Below are positions 6,999 through 15,449 of a stretch of 17,420 nucleotides of DNA, piece by piece. A program made the translations under genes and the position numbers. Source of the stretch: an uncultured Granulosicoccus sp. (lineage in GTDB: Bacteria > Pseudomonadota > Gammaproteobacteria > Granulosicoccales > Granulosicoccaceae); the NCBI GenBank assembly GCA_937924505.1, contig CALDSR010000065.1:1-17420 (forward strand). The letters are read 5' to 3'. Numbering within the stretch: position 1 is the stretch's first letter; each line of letters opens with the position of its first letter. Below the pieces are notes generated by a model. The model was not told the origin of the DNA. It saw only the letters and a program-made list of their open reading frames with translations, and did not search any database.

Positions 6999-7822
6999 AC
7001 AGTGCTGCAGAACGCCAGCCCATTGGCCCGATGACTGACAGTGAATTCGCAGATTTTCAGCGTATAACTGTTGAAATGACCGGCATTCGCCTTTCTGATA
7101 AAAAGCGCGCGATGTTGACCAATCGATTAGCCAAGCGCTTGATTGCCCTCGGCATCGATACTTACCATGATTACTTGTATCTACTGAAGAACGAAAACAG
7201 TACGGAGAAAACCGAATTCATCAATTCGGTCACCACTAACCTGACATACTTTTACCGGGAACCGCATCACTTTGAGTTTTTCTCCAACACGGTTCTACCC
7301 ACTCTTGCCGAGAACTGCAAACCGAATAGCCCTATTCGCATCTGGTCTGCGGGCTGTAGCTATGGTCAGGAACCCTACACCCTGGCGATGGCAATTAGTG
7401 AAAGTGATATCATCGCACCAGTGCGCGTGTTGTGTACCGATATAGACTCAGACACTGTTCTGTCGGTGCAGAAAGGTTGTTACAAAAAAGAGTACCTGCG
7501 AGGCCTGTCAAGCGAGCAGATTAAAAAATGGTTTGTGCAGCGAACCGATGGCACGTGGCAGGCAATACCCGAGTTACGTTCTTTATTGATTTGCAAACAG
7601 TTGAATCTGTTCGGCGAATGGCCTATCAGGCCTGGTGTTGATGTGATCATGTGCAGGAACGTGTTGATCTATTTCAACGCGGTAGATCAACTCAAGCTGG
7701 TACGTCGGTTTGCGGAGTTCCAGCAAGAAGGTGCATTTCTGTTTCTCGGTCACTCCGAGAATATCCAGGGAATTGACAGCCTCTACAAACGCGTCAACAA
7801 CACAGTCTACGAGCGGATTTAA
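6995..7822 (+). CDS. cheR: Chemotaxis protein methyltransferase CheR
   Basis: SAM-dependent enzyme of 275 aa that methylates glutamates on the receptor for adaptation. An N-terminal helical domain (about 14-85) ends in the conserved NSVTTNLTYFYREPHHF (77-93). The SAM-binding motif is IWSAGCSYGQEPYTLAM (116-132), with the acidic CTDID (147-151), and DVIMCRNVLIYF (216-227) lies at the active site. The GTG start overlaps the STAS stop as GTGA. An ATG at 7031 (residue 13, MTDSEF) is a reasonable alternative, since the domain begins there. The receptor in this locus ends in VWDEF, the kind of tether CheR binds. It is followed 24 nt later by cheB. Confidence 0.95.
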   Translation: MNSAAERQPIGPMTDSEFADFQRITVEMTGIRLSDKKRAMLTNRLAKRLIALGIDTYHDYLYLLKNENSTEKTEFINSVTTNLTYFYREPHHFEFFSNTVLPTLAENCKPNSPIRIWSAGCSYGQEPYTLAMAISESDIIAPVRVLCTDIDSDTVLSVQKGCYKKEYLRGLSSEQIKKWFVQRTDGTWQAIPELRSLLICKQLNLFGEWPIRPGVDVIMCRNVLIYFNAVDQLKLVRRFAEFQQEGAFLFLGHSENIQGIDSLYKRVNNTVYERI

Positions 7823-7846
7823 TTCAGCAGGGCTAGGAAAAAACAC

Positions 7847-8929
7847 ATGCCTACTACATCAAAATGCCGCGTACTGGTTGTCGATGACTCTCTCGCCATG
7901 TGCAAATTCATCGAAAAGGTACTGTCGTCCGACCCTGACATTGAGGTGGTTGATTATGCACTGGATGCTTATGAAGCCCGCGACAAGATCAAACTATACA
8001 AGCCCGATGTACTGACACTTGATGTTGAAATGCCACGCATGGATGGTCTGACCTTTTTGCGCAACTTGATGCGTCTGCACCCCATGCCCGTGGTCATGAT
8101 ATCGTCGCTGACCGCAGCAGGTGCCAGTGTCACACTGGATGCACTACGCGAAGGCGCTGTGGATTTTATGGTCAAAAGACACCCCGGCAGTACCTCGGAA
8201 TTGAAAGACTATACCAATGAGATTATCGAACGTGTCAAGAGCGCTGCAGTCGTCGACGTGCATCGTCCGACTGCAGCAAGAACCACCCGCGAACTACCTG
8301 ATCTGACGCAACATCGGCAAAAGGTCAAAGCGGGTAACAAATTCTCCGCTGATATTCATCGGCTGATAGCCGTTGGCGCGTCGACCGGCGGGCCGGAAGC
8401 ATTGCACCACTTTCTGCAAGATCTGCATCCGACACAATCATCGGCTCTGGTATTCGCCCAACATATGCCAAAAAACTTCATGAATACATTTGCCGACCGA
8501 CTGAACTCCTGGTCGTGTTTCGACATTCGTATTGCGAAACAGAATGAGCTTATCGAACCGGGTAAGGGCTATGTCGCACCGGGTGATCAACATCTGGCGG
8601 TTGAACGTCAAGGTGGGAATTATGTATGCCATCTGTTATCGACGGAGAAAGTCGGCGGCCACAGACCTTCGGTAGATGTACTGTTCAACAGTGTCGCGAA
8701 AAATTCGGGCGATAAGGCAACCGGTGTATTACTCACGGGCATGGGCAATGATGGCGCACGCGGATTGACAGCCATGCGTGAAGCGGGCTCCCTGACCGTT
8801 GTACAAGATGAAAAGAGTAGCGCGGTATGGGGCATGCCAGGCACTGCATACAAAATGGGCGGCGCCGACGTCGCCCTTGATCTTCGAGCAATCGCACCGG
8901 TGTTGAACAATTTGCTTAGTAGCGCGTAA
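7847..8929 (+). CDS. cheB: Chemotaxis response regulator methylesterase CheB
   Basis: Two-domain protein of 360 aa that removes receptor methyl groups (and deamidates glutamines) when phosphorylated by CheA. The receiver domain (about 7-125) has D13-D14, phosphoacceptor D59 in LDVEMPRMDG and K110. A linker of about 40 residues leads to the esterase domain (about 170-358), with the catalytic triad S179 in GASTGG, H206 in AQHMP and D302 in TGMGNDG, plus the conserved WGMPG (328-332). The AGGA about 9 nt upstream supports the ATG. It is the last gene of the operon. No hairpin with a T-run follows, and it converges on the lipoprotein gene with 36 nt between stops. Confidence 0.96.
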   Translation: MPTTSKCRVLVVDDSLAMCKFIEKVLSSDPDIEVVDYALDAYEARDKIKLYKPDVLTLDVEMPRMDGLTFLRNLMRLHPMPVVMISSLTAAGASVTLDALREGAVDFMVKRHPGSTSELKDYTNEIIERVKSAAVVDVHRPTAARTTRELPDLTQHRQKVKAGNKFSADIHRLIAVGASTGGPEALHHFLQDLHPTQSSALVFAQHMPKNFMNTFADRLNSWSCFDIRIAKQNELIEPGKGYVAPGDQHLAVERQGGNYVCHLLSTEKVGGHRPSVDVLFNSVAKNSGDKATGVLLTGMGNDGARGLTAMREAGSLTVVQDEKSSAVWGMPGTAYKMGGADVALDLRAIAPVLNNLLSSA

Positions 8930-8965
8930 ACGATCCGCTGTGAATGATCATCAAGTTGCCGGCGG

Positions 8966-9754
8966 TCAGTTCAGCGCTGGCAAAAAGAGCCCGTTAACAC
9001 AGGTAATGATGCTTGGCTGACGCTCAGACACGGGATCACACGGACCTTCCTCATACACATAGGTCCAGACAGAGGTGATGGTGGAATCGGCGAGCTGACG
9101 AGTTCGCGTCAATACTTCACCGACTTCACCGTAGGCAAATGTAATCACGACATCCGTAACGTTATCGAGATCGAAGTCAAACTGTATCTCATCGAGCGTA
9201 CCGGCACTGTTAAAGGTATAGCTGCTCACTGAATCGACGGCACCATCTGCGTTGTCGTCAAAATTTGCGCCAGTTAACTGTCCCGACGTGTCTTGCAGAT
9301 AGTCAACACGCGAGACCTCCGGGCCATTGAGCTCAAGCATTGTCGTCTCTGCAAGCAGAACCCCATTGCTGTCATAGCTGAAGAAAGTGAATATGTCGCG
9401 CGTGCCGTCCAGGTCCGTGTCCTCAGCCAGGTTGAAAAGGTTTCCATCCAGATAGACAAAACTAAGTTCGATATCAGCAACACCATCAACATCGACATCA
9501 ACAAGTTCACCCGTCGCCAAGCCTTGGGTATCATAAACCCGGATGATTTCTTCATCGACACTGCCGTCATTGCCCAGATCAACATCAATTCTGGCCAATC
9601 TGAAACTGGGTTCTTCGACAGGGTCCTCGTCATCCTCATCGTCACCAACGGTGCCGACAGAAACACCGGAACTCGATGAGCAAGCGTTGAGGATCAACAT
9701 GGTGACAAGCCCCAAAGACACAGCAAGCGATTGACCGCCAGAAATTTTTTTCAT
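8966..9754 (-). CDS. Lipoprotein with 27-residue Asp-rich (calcium-binding-like) repeats
   Basis: Predicted outer-envelope lipoprotein of 262 aa and unknown function. The signal peptide (1-24) ends in a lipobox LNAC, with lipidated C25, then a Ser/Gly stretch and an acidic linker (about 37-49). Five Asp-rich loops follow, of the form D-x-[D/N/G]-x-D-[G/N]-x-x-D, starting at residues 59, 86, 112, 166 and 193. The spacings are 27, 26, 54 and 27, so a sixth degenerate unit probably lies near 139. Each loop is followed by a beta-strand-like stretch. The loops resemble EF-hand or thrombospondin-type-3 calcium loops. C239 and C252 near the end could form a disulfide. The ATG at 9754 is preferred over 9814 because AAGGA precedes it and it gives a clean signal peptide. 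It follows yggX by 56 nt on the same strand. Confidence 0.85.
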   Translation of the reverse strand: MKKISGGQSLAVSLGLVTMLILNACSSSSGVSVGTVGDDEDDEDPVEEPSFRLARIDVDLGNDGSVDEEIIRVYDTQGLATGELVDVDVDGVADIELSFVYLDGNLFNLAEDTDLDGTRDIFTFFSYDSNGVLLAETTMLELNGPEVSRVDYLQDTSGQLTGANFDDNADGAVDSVSSYTFNSAGTLDEIQFDFDLDNVTDVVITFAYGEVGEVLTRTRQLADSTITSVWTYVYEEGPCDPVSERQPSIITCVNGLFLPALN

Positions 9755-9810
9755 GATCAAACGTCCTTTATTGAATGGTGTGTCGATAGTTTTGGATTCC
9801 GATAGGTGAA

Positions 9811-10083
9811 TCAATCGCCCTCGGGAACGTAACCTTCTGGCATGGTCGCATTGTCACTGAAGAGAAATTTTTCCATTTCTTCTTCGAGAAATTTGCGCGC
9901 CTTGGGATCAACCGGCGTCAAACGATACTCATTGATGAGCATGGTCTGATGACCAACCCACATCTGCCACGCTTCCTGACTGATGTTCAGATAGATGCGC
10001 TTGCCCAGATCACCCGGGTAGGTTGGACGCTCCAAACCTTCGCCTTCTTTATTCAACTTAACGCACTGCACCATGCGACTCAC
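9811..10083 (-). CDS. yggX: YggX-family Fe(2+)-trafficking / oxidative-protection protein
   Basis: Small cytoplasmic protein of 90 aa with the family hallmarks: an early Cys (C7), YPGDLGKRI (22-30), SQEAWQMW (35-42), HQTMLINE (45-52), a late EEEMEKFLF and a C-terminal EGYVPE. It is thought to protect iron-sulfur enzymes and handle labile iron under oxidative stress. The GTG at 10083 is chosen because it overlaps the mutY stop as GTGA and gives MSRMVQC, which lines up with E. coli MSRTIFC. An ATG at residue 4 is the alternative. Coupling to mutY, whose product holds a [4Fe-4S] cluster, is the usual gammaproteobacterial arrangement and fits the proposed role. Confidence 0.95.
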   Translation of the reverse strand: MSRMVQCVKLNKEGEGLERPTYPGDLGKRIYLNISQEAWQMWVGHQTMLINEYRLTPVDPKARKFLEEEMEKFLFSDNATMPEGYVPEGD

Positions 10084-11177
10084 AATAATTCTCCAATCAA
10101 ACTTGTCAGGATTCGGGAAACCGGGGCCGGAACACCACCGGGTAACTGGTCACCGTTATACCAGACCCGCTGCCCGCTCTCCATCAACTGGCGGTCAACA
10201 GTGTCCACCATCAAGCGCTGAACATCGATTTCGAGATGAAAATGGCTGAAGGTGTGGGTCATGCGGGCGCGACGCTCAGGTGCACCGACCGACGTGAGTC
10301 CAGCGCCCTCCAGCCACTCGGCGATCGCCTGCACGGCTGAGGTCTCAGGCAGACTCCAAAGCCCACCCCAGATGCCGCTGGGAGGGCGACGTTCGAGTAA
10401 CAGATCACCCGCGTCATTTTCGAGCACCCACATCACCGTCTGTCGAGTCGGGATAACTTTCTTTGGTTTCTTGCCGGGGAATGCGGTCGGATCACCACTG
10501 GCCAGCCCCTGACAATCCTTCATCAGTGGACAACGCTCACAGGCCGGTTTTGTGCGGGTACAGAGCGTCGCACCCAGATCCATCATCGCCTGATTGAACG
10601 GTCCGGTATCGATTTTTGGGGTCAGCGCTTCAGACAAGGACCAAAGCTCGGCAAGCACGTCGCTTTTGCCGGGCCAACCGGCCACCGCATGACACCGTGC
10701 CAGCACACGTTTGACATTGCCATCGAGAATCGGGTGCGGCTGGCCATCGGACAAACTCAAGATCGCGCCAGCGGTTGATCGCCCGATACCCGGCAGAGCA
10801 ATCAAGGCATCCATCGTCAACGGCAAGGCACCCGCATGGTCCTGCATGACCATGACCGCACACTTGTGCAGATTGCGGGCGCGCGCGTAGTAACCCAGAC
10901 CCGACCAATGCTCAAGCACCTGATCAATCGGCGCAGCCGCGAGCAGCTCCAGAGTCGGAAAGCGCTGCATGAACCGCTCGTAATACGGAATGACAGTCGC
11001 CACCTGCGTTTGCTGCAACATGATTTCGGACACCCACACACGATACGGTGTCGGCTCTCGCTGCCACGGCAGATGCTTGCGCCCGTGCTCCTCAAACCAG
11101 CGCAGTACCTGTCGTGAAAATCGTTGAATCTGCGCTCGCGTGAGCGCCCTGGAGGGTGACGATGTCTTGGATGGCAT
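10080..11177 (-). CDS. mutY: A/G-specific adenine DNA glycosylase MutY
   Basis: Base-excision repair enzyme of 365 aa that removes adenine mispaired with 8-oxoguanine. The catalytic domain has Glu51 in [10 protein letters not shown], the helix-hairpin-helix [13 protein letters not shown] (128-140) and the conserved Asp152 in LDGNVKRVL. The [4Fe-4S] cluster cysteines are C206, C213, C216 and C222 (C-x6-C-x2-C-x5-C). The C-terminal NUDIX-like domain, which recognises 8-oxoguanine, includes [11 protein letters not shown] and the FSHFHLEI segment. The ATG start has only a weak Shine-Dalgarno and gives about 13 extra residues compared with E. coli MutY. It heads the leftward mutY-yggX pair. No clear promoter was found upstream. 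Confidence 0.96.
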   Translation of the reverse strand: MPSKTSSPSRALTRAQIQRFSRQVLRWFEEHGRKHLPWQREPTPYRVWVSEIMLQQTQVATVIPYYERFMQRFPTLELLAAAPIDQVLEHWSGLGYYARARNLHKCAVMVMQDHAGALPLTMDALIALPGIGRSTAGAILSLSDGQPHPILDGNVKRVLARCHAVAGWPGKSDVLAELWSLSEALTPKIDTGPFNQAMMDLGATLCTRTKPACERCPLMKDCQGLASGDPTAFPGKKPKKVIPTRQTVMWVLENDAGDLLLERRPPSGIWGGLWSLPETSAVQAIAEWLEGAGLTSVGAPERRARMTHTFSHFHLEIDVQRLMVDTVDRQLMESGQRVWYNGDQLPGGVPAPVSRILTSLIGELL

Positions 11178-11326
11178 GACCGGGTTCGGCTTCGGCGGGT
11201 GACTTGGGCGGTGTTTCAGTGAGTGTTTCGCCAGGTATCAGACACCCATACTATCAGGCGCAACCCGAGTGACGGCTGTCGGCCTCGGGGCAAATGAGCT
11301 CGCGAAACTGTCTCCGTATCGTCAAA

Positions 11327-11397
11327 CTCCACGCCAATCTCCACGCCAATCTCCACGCCAATCTCCACGCCGAACTCAACGCGAACTCAACGCCGAA
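11327..11397. repeat. 12-bp tandem repeat array, about six units
   Basis: CTCCACGCCAAT is repeated exactly three times (11327-11338, 11339-11350, 11351-11362). A fourth unit CTCCACGCCGAA (11363-11374) follows, then two diverged units, CTCAACGCGAA (11 bp, 11375-11385) and CTCAACGCCGAA (11386-11397). The gradient from identical to diverged copies suggests slippage expansion. It lies in intergenic DNA, so the copy number is probably variable between strains. Confidence 0.9.
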
Positions 11398-11455
11398 CAA
11401 TCCACAAGTCACATTGTTCACAAGTCTAGGGCAACCAGCGAGGGTCTAAATTCCC

Positions 11456-11461
11456 TATACT
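11456..11461 (+). promoter_or_regulatory. Possible -10 box (TATACT) for rhlE
   Basis: TATACT matches the sigma-70 -10 consensus at 5 of 6 positions and would start transcription near 11468, about 130 nt ahead of the rhlE start. The -35 region 16-18 bp upstream (AACCAG and neighbours) does not match TTGACA, so support is partial. Confidence 0.35.
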
Positions 11462-11489
11462 CTCGGTCATAGAAGCGCCGAGGCACCCC

Positions 11490-11525
11490 ATGGGTATTTC
11501 GCGCCAGCCACTACGGCCACCATAG
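11490..11525 (+). CDS. Possible 11-residue leader peptide ahead of rhlE
   Basis: ATG at 11490 opens an ORF encoding [11 protein letters not shown] and closes with TAG at 11525. GAGG (11480-11483) stands 6 nt before the ATG, a better ribosome-binding site than that of rhlE itself, whose TTG start lies 75 nt downstream. It would be near the 5' end of a transcript starting at the TATACT box. A short ORF like this can arise by chance, and conservation would decide. Confidence 0.25.
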   Translation: MGISRQPLRPP

Positions 11526-11599
11526 GCATATCGCTTTTTTGCTCTCCCAACGGGTGGAGCATTGCCGCACATGACGCTCCGACGTCCGAGAAAACAACT

Positions 11600-12931
11600 T
11601 TGTCCTCTACAGAATCTGCCGAAAACGGCTTTGCCGAGCTTGGCTTGTCCGAACCCTTACTGCGAGCCATCGCAGACACCGGCTACACAACCCCCACCCC
11701 GATCCAACAACAAGCCATTCCTTTGGTGCTTGAAGGCGGAGATCTTTTAGCCGCCGCACAAACCGGAACCGGTAAAACGGCAGGCTTTACCTTGCCAGTG
11801 CTGGATCGATTACAGGCGGCCAAGCGCGAAAAACGCGGCGGTGGCGTACCACTTTGCCTGATCGTGACGCCAACTCGCGAATTGGCAGCACAAATTGCAG
11901 AAGCCGTCGATACCTACGGCAAGAACGTACCGCTACGCTCGACAGTGATCTTCGGCGGGGTCAACGTCAATCGCCATATCAGGGATATGCAAAAGCCTGT
12001 CGATATCCTGATCGCCACACCGGGGCGTTTACTGGATCTGGTCAGCCAGAAAGTGCTGGATTTGTCGAAGATCGAGATACTGGTACTCGATGAAGCTGAT
12101 CGCATGCTCGACATGGGCTTTATTCACGATGTCAAACGCATCCTGAAAATCGTACCCAAGCAACGTCAGACCTTGCTGTTTTCTGCCACGTTTTCTGATG
12201 ATATTCGCAGCCTGGCCAAGACCCTGTTGAAGAACCCGGCAGAAGTATCGGTTGCCCGTCGTAATACGGCCTCTGAACTGGTTGACCAATCGGTCTACCT
12301 GGTTGATAAAACCGGAAAGCGCGCGCTGTTGTCCTTATTGATCAAAGAACATCAATGGCCGCAAGTGCTGGTTTTCACACGTACCAAACATGGCGCGAAT
12401 CGCCTCGCTGAACAACTGAAAAAAGAGGGCATCCAGTCCGATGCCATTCACGGTAACAAGAGCCAAGGTGCACGGACACGCGCCTTGTCGGCTTTCAAGG
12501 ATGGATCCCTGCCGGTACTTGTTGCAACTGACATCGCCGCCCGAGGACTCGACATTGAACAGCTACCGAATGTCGTCAACTATGAACTGCCTAATGTGCC
12601 CGAGGACTATGTACACCGAATTGGACGTACCGGTCGCGCAGGCAGTAGCGGGCAAGCGGTATCACTGGTTGAAGCCGATGAGCTTAAATTGCTCAAGGGC
12701 ATCGAGAAGCTGATCAAGCGCGACATCCCTCGTGTGGATGTGGAAGGGCATACAGGCCACACCAAGCAGGCGAATGAGAGCGGCCCCAGCGATCAACGAA
12801 ACCGCGGTTCAGGCAGTCGTCGAGGCCCGGGCAACGGACCCGGTCGTGGCCGTGGGCCACAAAACACGGCGAATCGATCAGGCCGAGCACCGGGTGGGAA
12901 CAGCCGCCGCAGTGCTCGTGGTCGCGGCTGA
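11600..12931 (+). CDS. rhlE: DEAD-box ATP-dependent RNA helicase, RhlE type
   Basis: Cytoplasmic RNA helicase of 443 aa that unwinds structured RNA in ribosome assembly and RNA decay. All core motifs are intact: Q motif [11 protein letters not shown] (31-41), motif [10 protein letters not shown] (52-60), Ia PTRELA (91-96), Ib TPGRLL (140-145), II DEAD (164-167), III SAT (195-197), [11 protein letters not shown] (257-265), [11 protein letters not shown] (309-318) and [12 protein letters not shown] (339-348). The C-terminal tail (about 385-443) is rich in Arg and Gly, an RGG-like RNA-binding tail. The start appears to be TTG: no in-frame ATG or GTG lies just upstream, and the family N-terminus ([12 protein letters not shown]) begins about 10 residues in. 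It ends 16 nt from the stop of convergent asmA. SrmB or DbpA assignment is less likely. Confidence 0.9.
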   Translation: MSSTESAENGFAELGLSEPLLRAIADTGYTTPTPIQQQAIPLVLEGGDLLAAAQTGTGKTAGFTLPVLDRLQAAKREKRGGGVPLCLIVTPTRELAAQIAEAVDTYGKNVPLRSTVIFGGVNVNRHIRDMQKPVDILIATPGRLLDLVSQKVLDLSKIEILVLDEADRMLDMGFIHDVKRILKIVPKQRQTLLFSATFSDDIRSLAKTLLKNPAEVSVARRNTASELVDQSVYLVDKTGKRALLSLLIKEHQWPQVLVFTRTKHGANRLAEQLKKEGIQSDAIHGNKSQGARTRALSAFKDGSLPVLVATDIAARGLDIEQLPNVVNYELPNVPEDYVHRIGRTGRAGSSGQAVSLVEADELKLLKGIEKLIKRDIPRVDVEGHTGHTKQANESGPSDQRNRGSGSRRGPGNGPGRGRGPQNTANRSGRAPGGNSRRSARGRG

Positions 12932-12947
12932 CCGCTAACTGGCCGAC

Positions 12948-15230
12948 TTATTTGAACAAGCCCTTCAGCTTATCCGCCGCCTTGTCCTTGAGCTGGTCTT
13001 GAACCTCATCTTGCTTGGCTTTCAATTGGGCCTCGGCTTGTTCTTTTGCCTTGTCCAGTTCCGCCTGCGCTTTCGCTTTGGCCTTATCGGCCTCTGCTTG
13101 TGCCTTGGCTTTCAGTTCAGCCGCTTTTTGGTCCGCGATCGCCTTTGCCTGATTCTTGAGATTGCCGGTGATGTTGTCCTTCATTCCCTGGAAGACCACA
13201 CCGGCAAAGTTGGCCGCAAGCTCCGCAAAACTGCCACGAATAGGAATATCGAGCTTCACACCCTTCAGCGCAGACAAATCTTCACCACCCTGGCCTTGTG
13301 CCGTACCGGTTATGAGTGTGGTCAAGGTGTAGTCCACTTGCTCACCCGGCAGGTCGACAGTTCCAGCACCGCCAACACGCAACAAAGGTGATCGCAAATC
13401 AAGATCGGTTGATGTCATGACGCCATTGTCAAACTGACCACTGACCGACAATGATGAAAAGTCAGTCTTGACGGTAGACGCGTCTTCGCTCAATTTCTGT
13501 CCACTGAGAGCAGCCTTGGCACGGCGTATCTGGTAACCCAGGTTGATACCGTTAACAGAGCCATCGGTAAACGCAGTTTCAAAGCCACCATTCAAGCCGG
13601 CAGTCAATCCATTCACGGTATTACCCGCAGTGGTGATATTCGTTGCAAAGCGACCGGCCCCGGAGAGAAAGGATTTCTTCTGGGTCAGATCAGCGAGCAG
13701 AGGGTCGGCTTGAATACCATCGAGCACCATGTTGACGGAGTAAGTTGGCGTATTGCCAGTCACGTCGAGCCCGGCGCTTGTATCAAGCTTGCCCTCGTAC
13801 AATGAAGCAGTAAGGTTTTCAACACCAACCTTGCCGTTACTGGCTTTCACAGGCACGACGATGTCGCGGGTCGTGAGATTACTGACTTTAATATTACCAA
13901 CGCGAAAAACACCGTCGATATCCAACTGCTTGAGCATATCTACCGGCAGTTCTATCGGTGTGTCACCGCCGGCATCACCGCCAGCGTCTGTATCAGTCGT
14001 GGTGGTACCAGCCGCCTCTGTATCACTTGCAGGTGGCAGGTATCGATCAAGATCGATGGCATCAACCGCGAAATCAAATCGCAGTGGCGGGACGCTGCCT
14101 GCGAGTGATGGCACACTGGCCTCGCCTGAAAATGTCGTGTCATCGAGGACAATTTCTAAATCGGTCAAAGCCGCACTTTCAGGTGTCGCTTGCAGACCGA
14201 GCGACAGGCTTGCCTTGTTCAGTACGGTGCCGTCTGCTGTGACCGGTGCTTCAATGCCGAGCGCGGTAAACAGCTCGCGTGGAACGAATTCATTGCTGGC
14301 AAACCGACCGACAATATTCGGCGTGGTATCCAGATCGGTGATATTCACGTTACCGTCAAGGGCAATACCGAGTGCGCCCAGGTTGACGTTTTGTACGATG
14401 ATCTGGTTTTCACCCAGCAAGGCCTCGACGTCGGCACCGAGGTTGGCAAGCAACTCACCGCCGGGGAAAGCGGCGCCTTTGGCTACAGTATCCAACGTGA
14501 AGCCTTTGACCGTGTACCGCTGGTTGTCCAGGTCGATCATCAAGTTAGCGCCACCCTTGATGTCAGCTTTCAGATCCATGCTGTTGCTCTCGACAGTAAA
14601 GTCGGTCGCAAGATCAAACGGCTTGGTCAGCTCAATGGCGCCGGTACTGAGATTGAATCCGGACAAACGTGCATCCGTACCGCTCTGCGCATCAGTCCAG
14701 CTGACATTCGCATCGCGAATCTGGATGCCACCCACAGCAAGCGCGGCGATGGTGGCACTACTGCCTTCGACCTCGGTGGTTACTTCTTCGCCGGTACTCC
14801 CCTCGTCCGTGCTGGTCGTCGTGGTCGTGCTGTTTATCAGGTCATCCCAATTGGTCGTGCCATCGGCTGCGCGTTGCAGGTCTACCTGCAGGCCGATCAG
14901 CTCAACCGTGCGAACGTTAACTTCCTTTTTGATCAGCGGCAACAGTTTGACTTTGACATCAGCACTACCGATGCGCGCGAAGGGTGCATCACCGTAACCT
15001 TCTGCATTGGCGAGTGAGATCTCACCAATCGAAATACCGGCCCACGGAAAAACAGATGGGTTCAGATCACCTGCTATTTCAAGATCGCGGCCGGTTTGTT
15101 TCTTGACTTGATTCTGAATCGTGTCTTTGAAGTCATTCCAGTCGACCAGGTAAACCAATGCCGCTATACCGACACCTAAAACCAGCACCAGTGCCGCCGC
15201 CGAAATCAACAGCCACTTGATAAATTTCAT
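12948..15230 (-). CDS. asmA: AsmA-family envelope protein
   Basis: Large protein of 760 aa with an N-terminal membrane anchor (about 5-30) and a long periplasmic body. The N-terminal AsmA motif is clear: GRDLEIAGDLNPSVFPWAGI (47-66), ISLANAEGYG, the IGSADVKVKLLPLI segment and later TNWDDL. Members of this family are thought to form periplasmic bridges that carry phospholipid toward the outer membrane. Two Thr/Ser/Asp-rich inserts (134-158 and about 400-425) look disordered. The last 71 residues (690-760) form a highly charged Ala/Lys/Glu/Gln helix, often seen in gammaproteobacterial AsmA. GAGG 7 nt upstream supports the ATG. Related genes often sit next to mutY; here rhlE, on the opposite strand, lies between them. 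Confidence 0.92.
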   Translation of the reverse strand: MKFIKWLLISAAALVLVLGVGIAALVYLVDWNDFKDTIQNQVKKQTGRDLEIAGDLNPSVFPWAGISIGEISLANAEGYGDAPFARIGSADVKVKLLPLIKKEVNVRTVELIGLQVDLQRAADGTTNWDDLINSTTTTTSTDEGSTGEEVTTEVEGSSATIAALAVGGIQIRDANVSWTDAQSGTDARLSGFNLSTGAIELTKPFDLATDFTVESNSMDLKADIKGGANLMIDLDNQRYTVKGFTLDTVAKGAAFPGGELLANLGADVEALLGENQIIVQNVNLGALGIALDGNVNITDLDTTPNIVGRFASNEFVPRELFTALGIEAPVTADGTVLNKASLSLGLQATPESAALTDLEIVLDDTTFSGEASVPSLAGSVPPLRFDFAVDAIDLDRYLPPASDTEAAGTTTTDTDAGGDAGGDTPIELPVDMLKQLDIDGVFRVGNIKVSNLTTRDIVVPVKASNGKVGVENLTASLYEGKLDTSAGLDVTGNTPTYSVNMVLDGIQADPLLADLTQKKSFLSGAGRFATNITTAGNTVNGLTAGLNGGFETAFTDGSVNGINLGYQIRRAKAALSGQKLSEDASTVKTDFSSLSVSGQFDNGVMTSTDLDLRSPLLRVGGAGTVDLPGEQVDYTLTTLITGTAQGQGGEDLSALKGVKLDIPIRGSFAELAANFAGVVFQGMKDNITGNLKNQAKAIADQKAAELKAKAQAEADKAKAKAQAELDKAKEQAEAQLKAKQDEVQDQLKDKAADKLKGLFK

Positions 15231-15449
15231 CGTATTGCCTCAGGTGATCGCGTTGGATACGACCACTATATGTATTACCTTTGTGATTGATTATATCGTA
15301 ACCAACCGTTACGCCTGTCCGTAAAACTACCGTACAAGCACACGCCAAATTCATGACATCGCTCATCCAGCAGCATTCCATCCAGGCGACCAAAATGTAG
15401 AAATGTTCATCTTGCAAAACAGCAACTGAATCGCCGCTTACGCGAGTAC
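15231..15449. other. 219-bp spacer between moaC and asmA, with a possible asmA -10 box
   Basis: On the minus strand TATAAT stands at 15290-15295, about 60 bp upstream of the asmA ATG, and fits a -10 box exactly. No TTGACA-like element lies 16-18 bp further upstream, so the promoter is only partly supported. No hairpin with a T-run follows moaC. No gene is seen; a frame that crosses into asmA in another reading frame has no family features. Confidence 0.4.

Larger units (their letters stand above)
11178..11599. other. 422-bp non-coding region between divergent mutY and rhlE
   Basis: No conventional gene is seen. The region holds the 12-bp tandem repeats (11327-11397), a TATACT box (11456-11461), a possible 11-codon leader ORF (11490-11525) and an imperfect GC hairpin (11541-11560) in the probable rhlE leader. 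An open frame over the repeats encodes T/S-PRQ repeats and is best read as a by-product of the repeat. Confidence 0.65.

Noticed and set aside
13753..15017. Long plus-strand open frames (up to 414 codons) opposite asmA
   Set aside because: They lie wholly antisense to a well-supported asmA and encode Ser/Thr/Pro-rich or unfamiliar sequence. Long antisense frames are expected here from codon bias.
15133..15417. 94-codon minus-strand frame across the asmA start
   Set aside because: It overlaps asmA in another frame, has unusual Cys/Trp/Met-rich content and no family match.
15400..15449. Terminator after moaC
   Set aside because: Only a 4-bp stem (TCGC/GCGA) is present, with no proper T-run after it.
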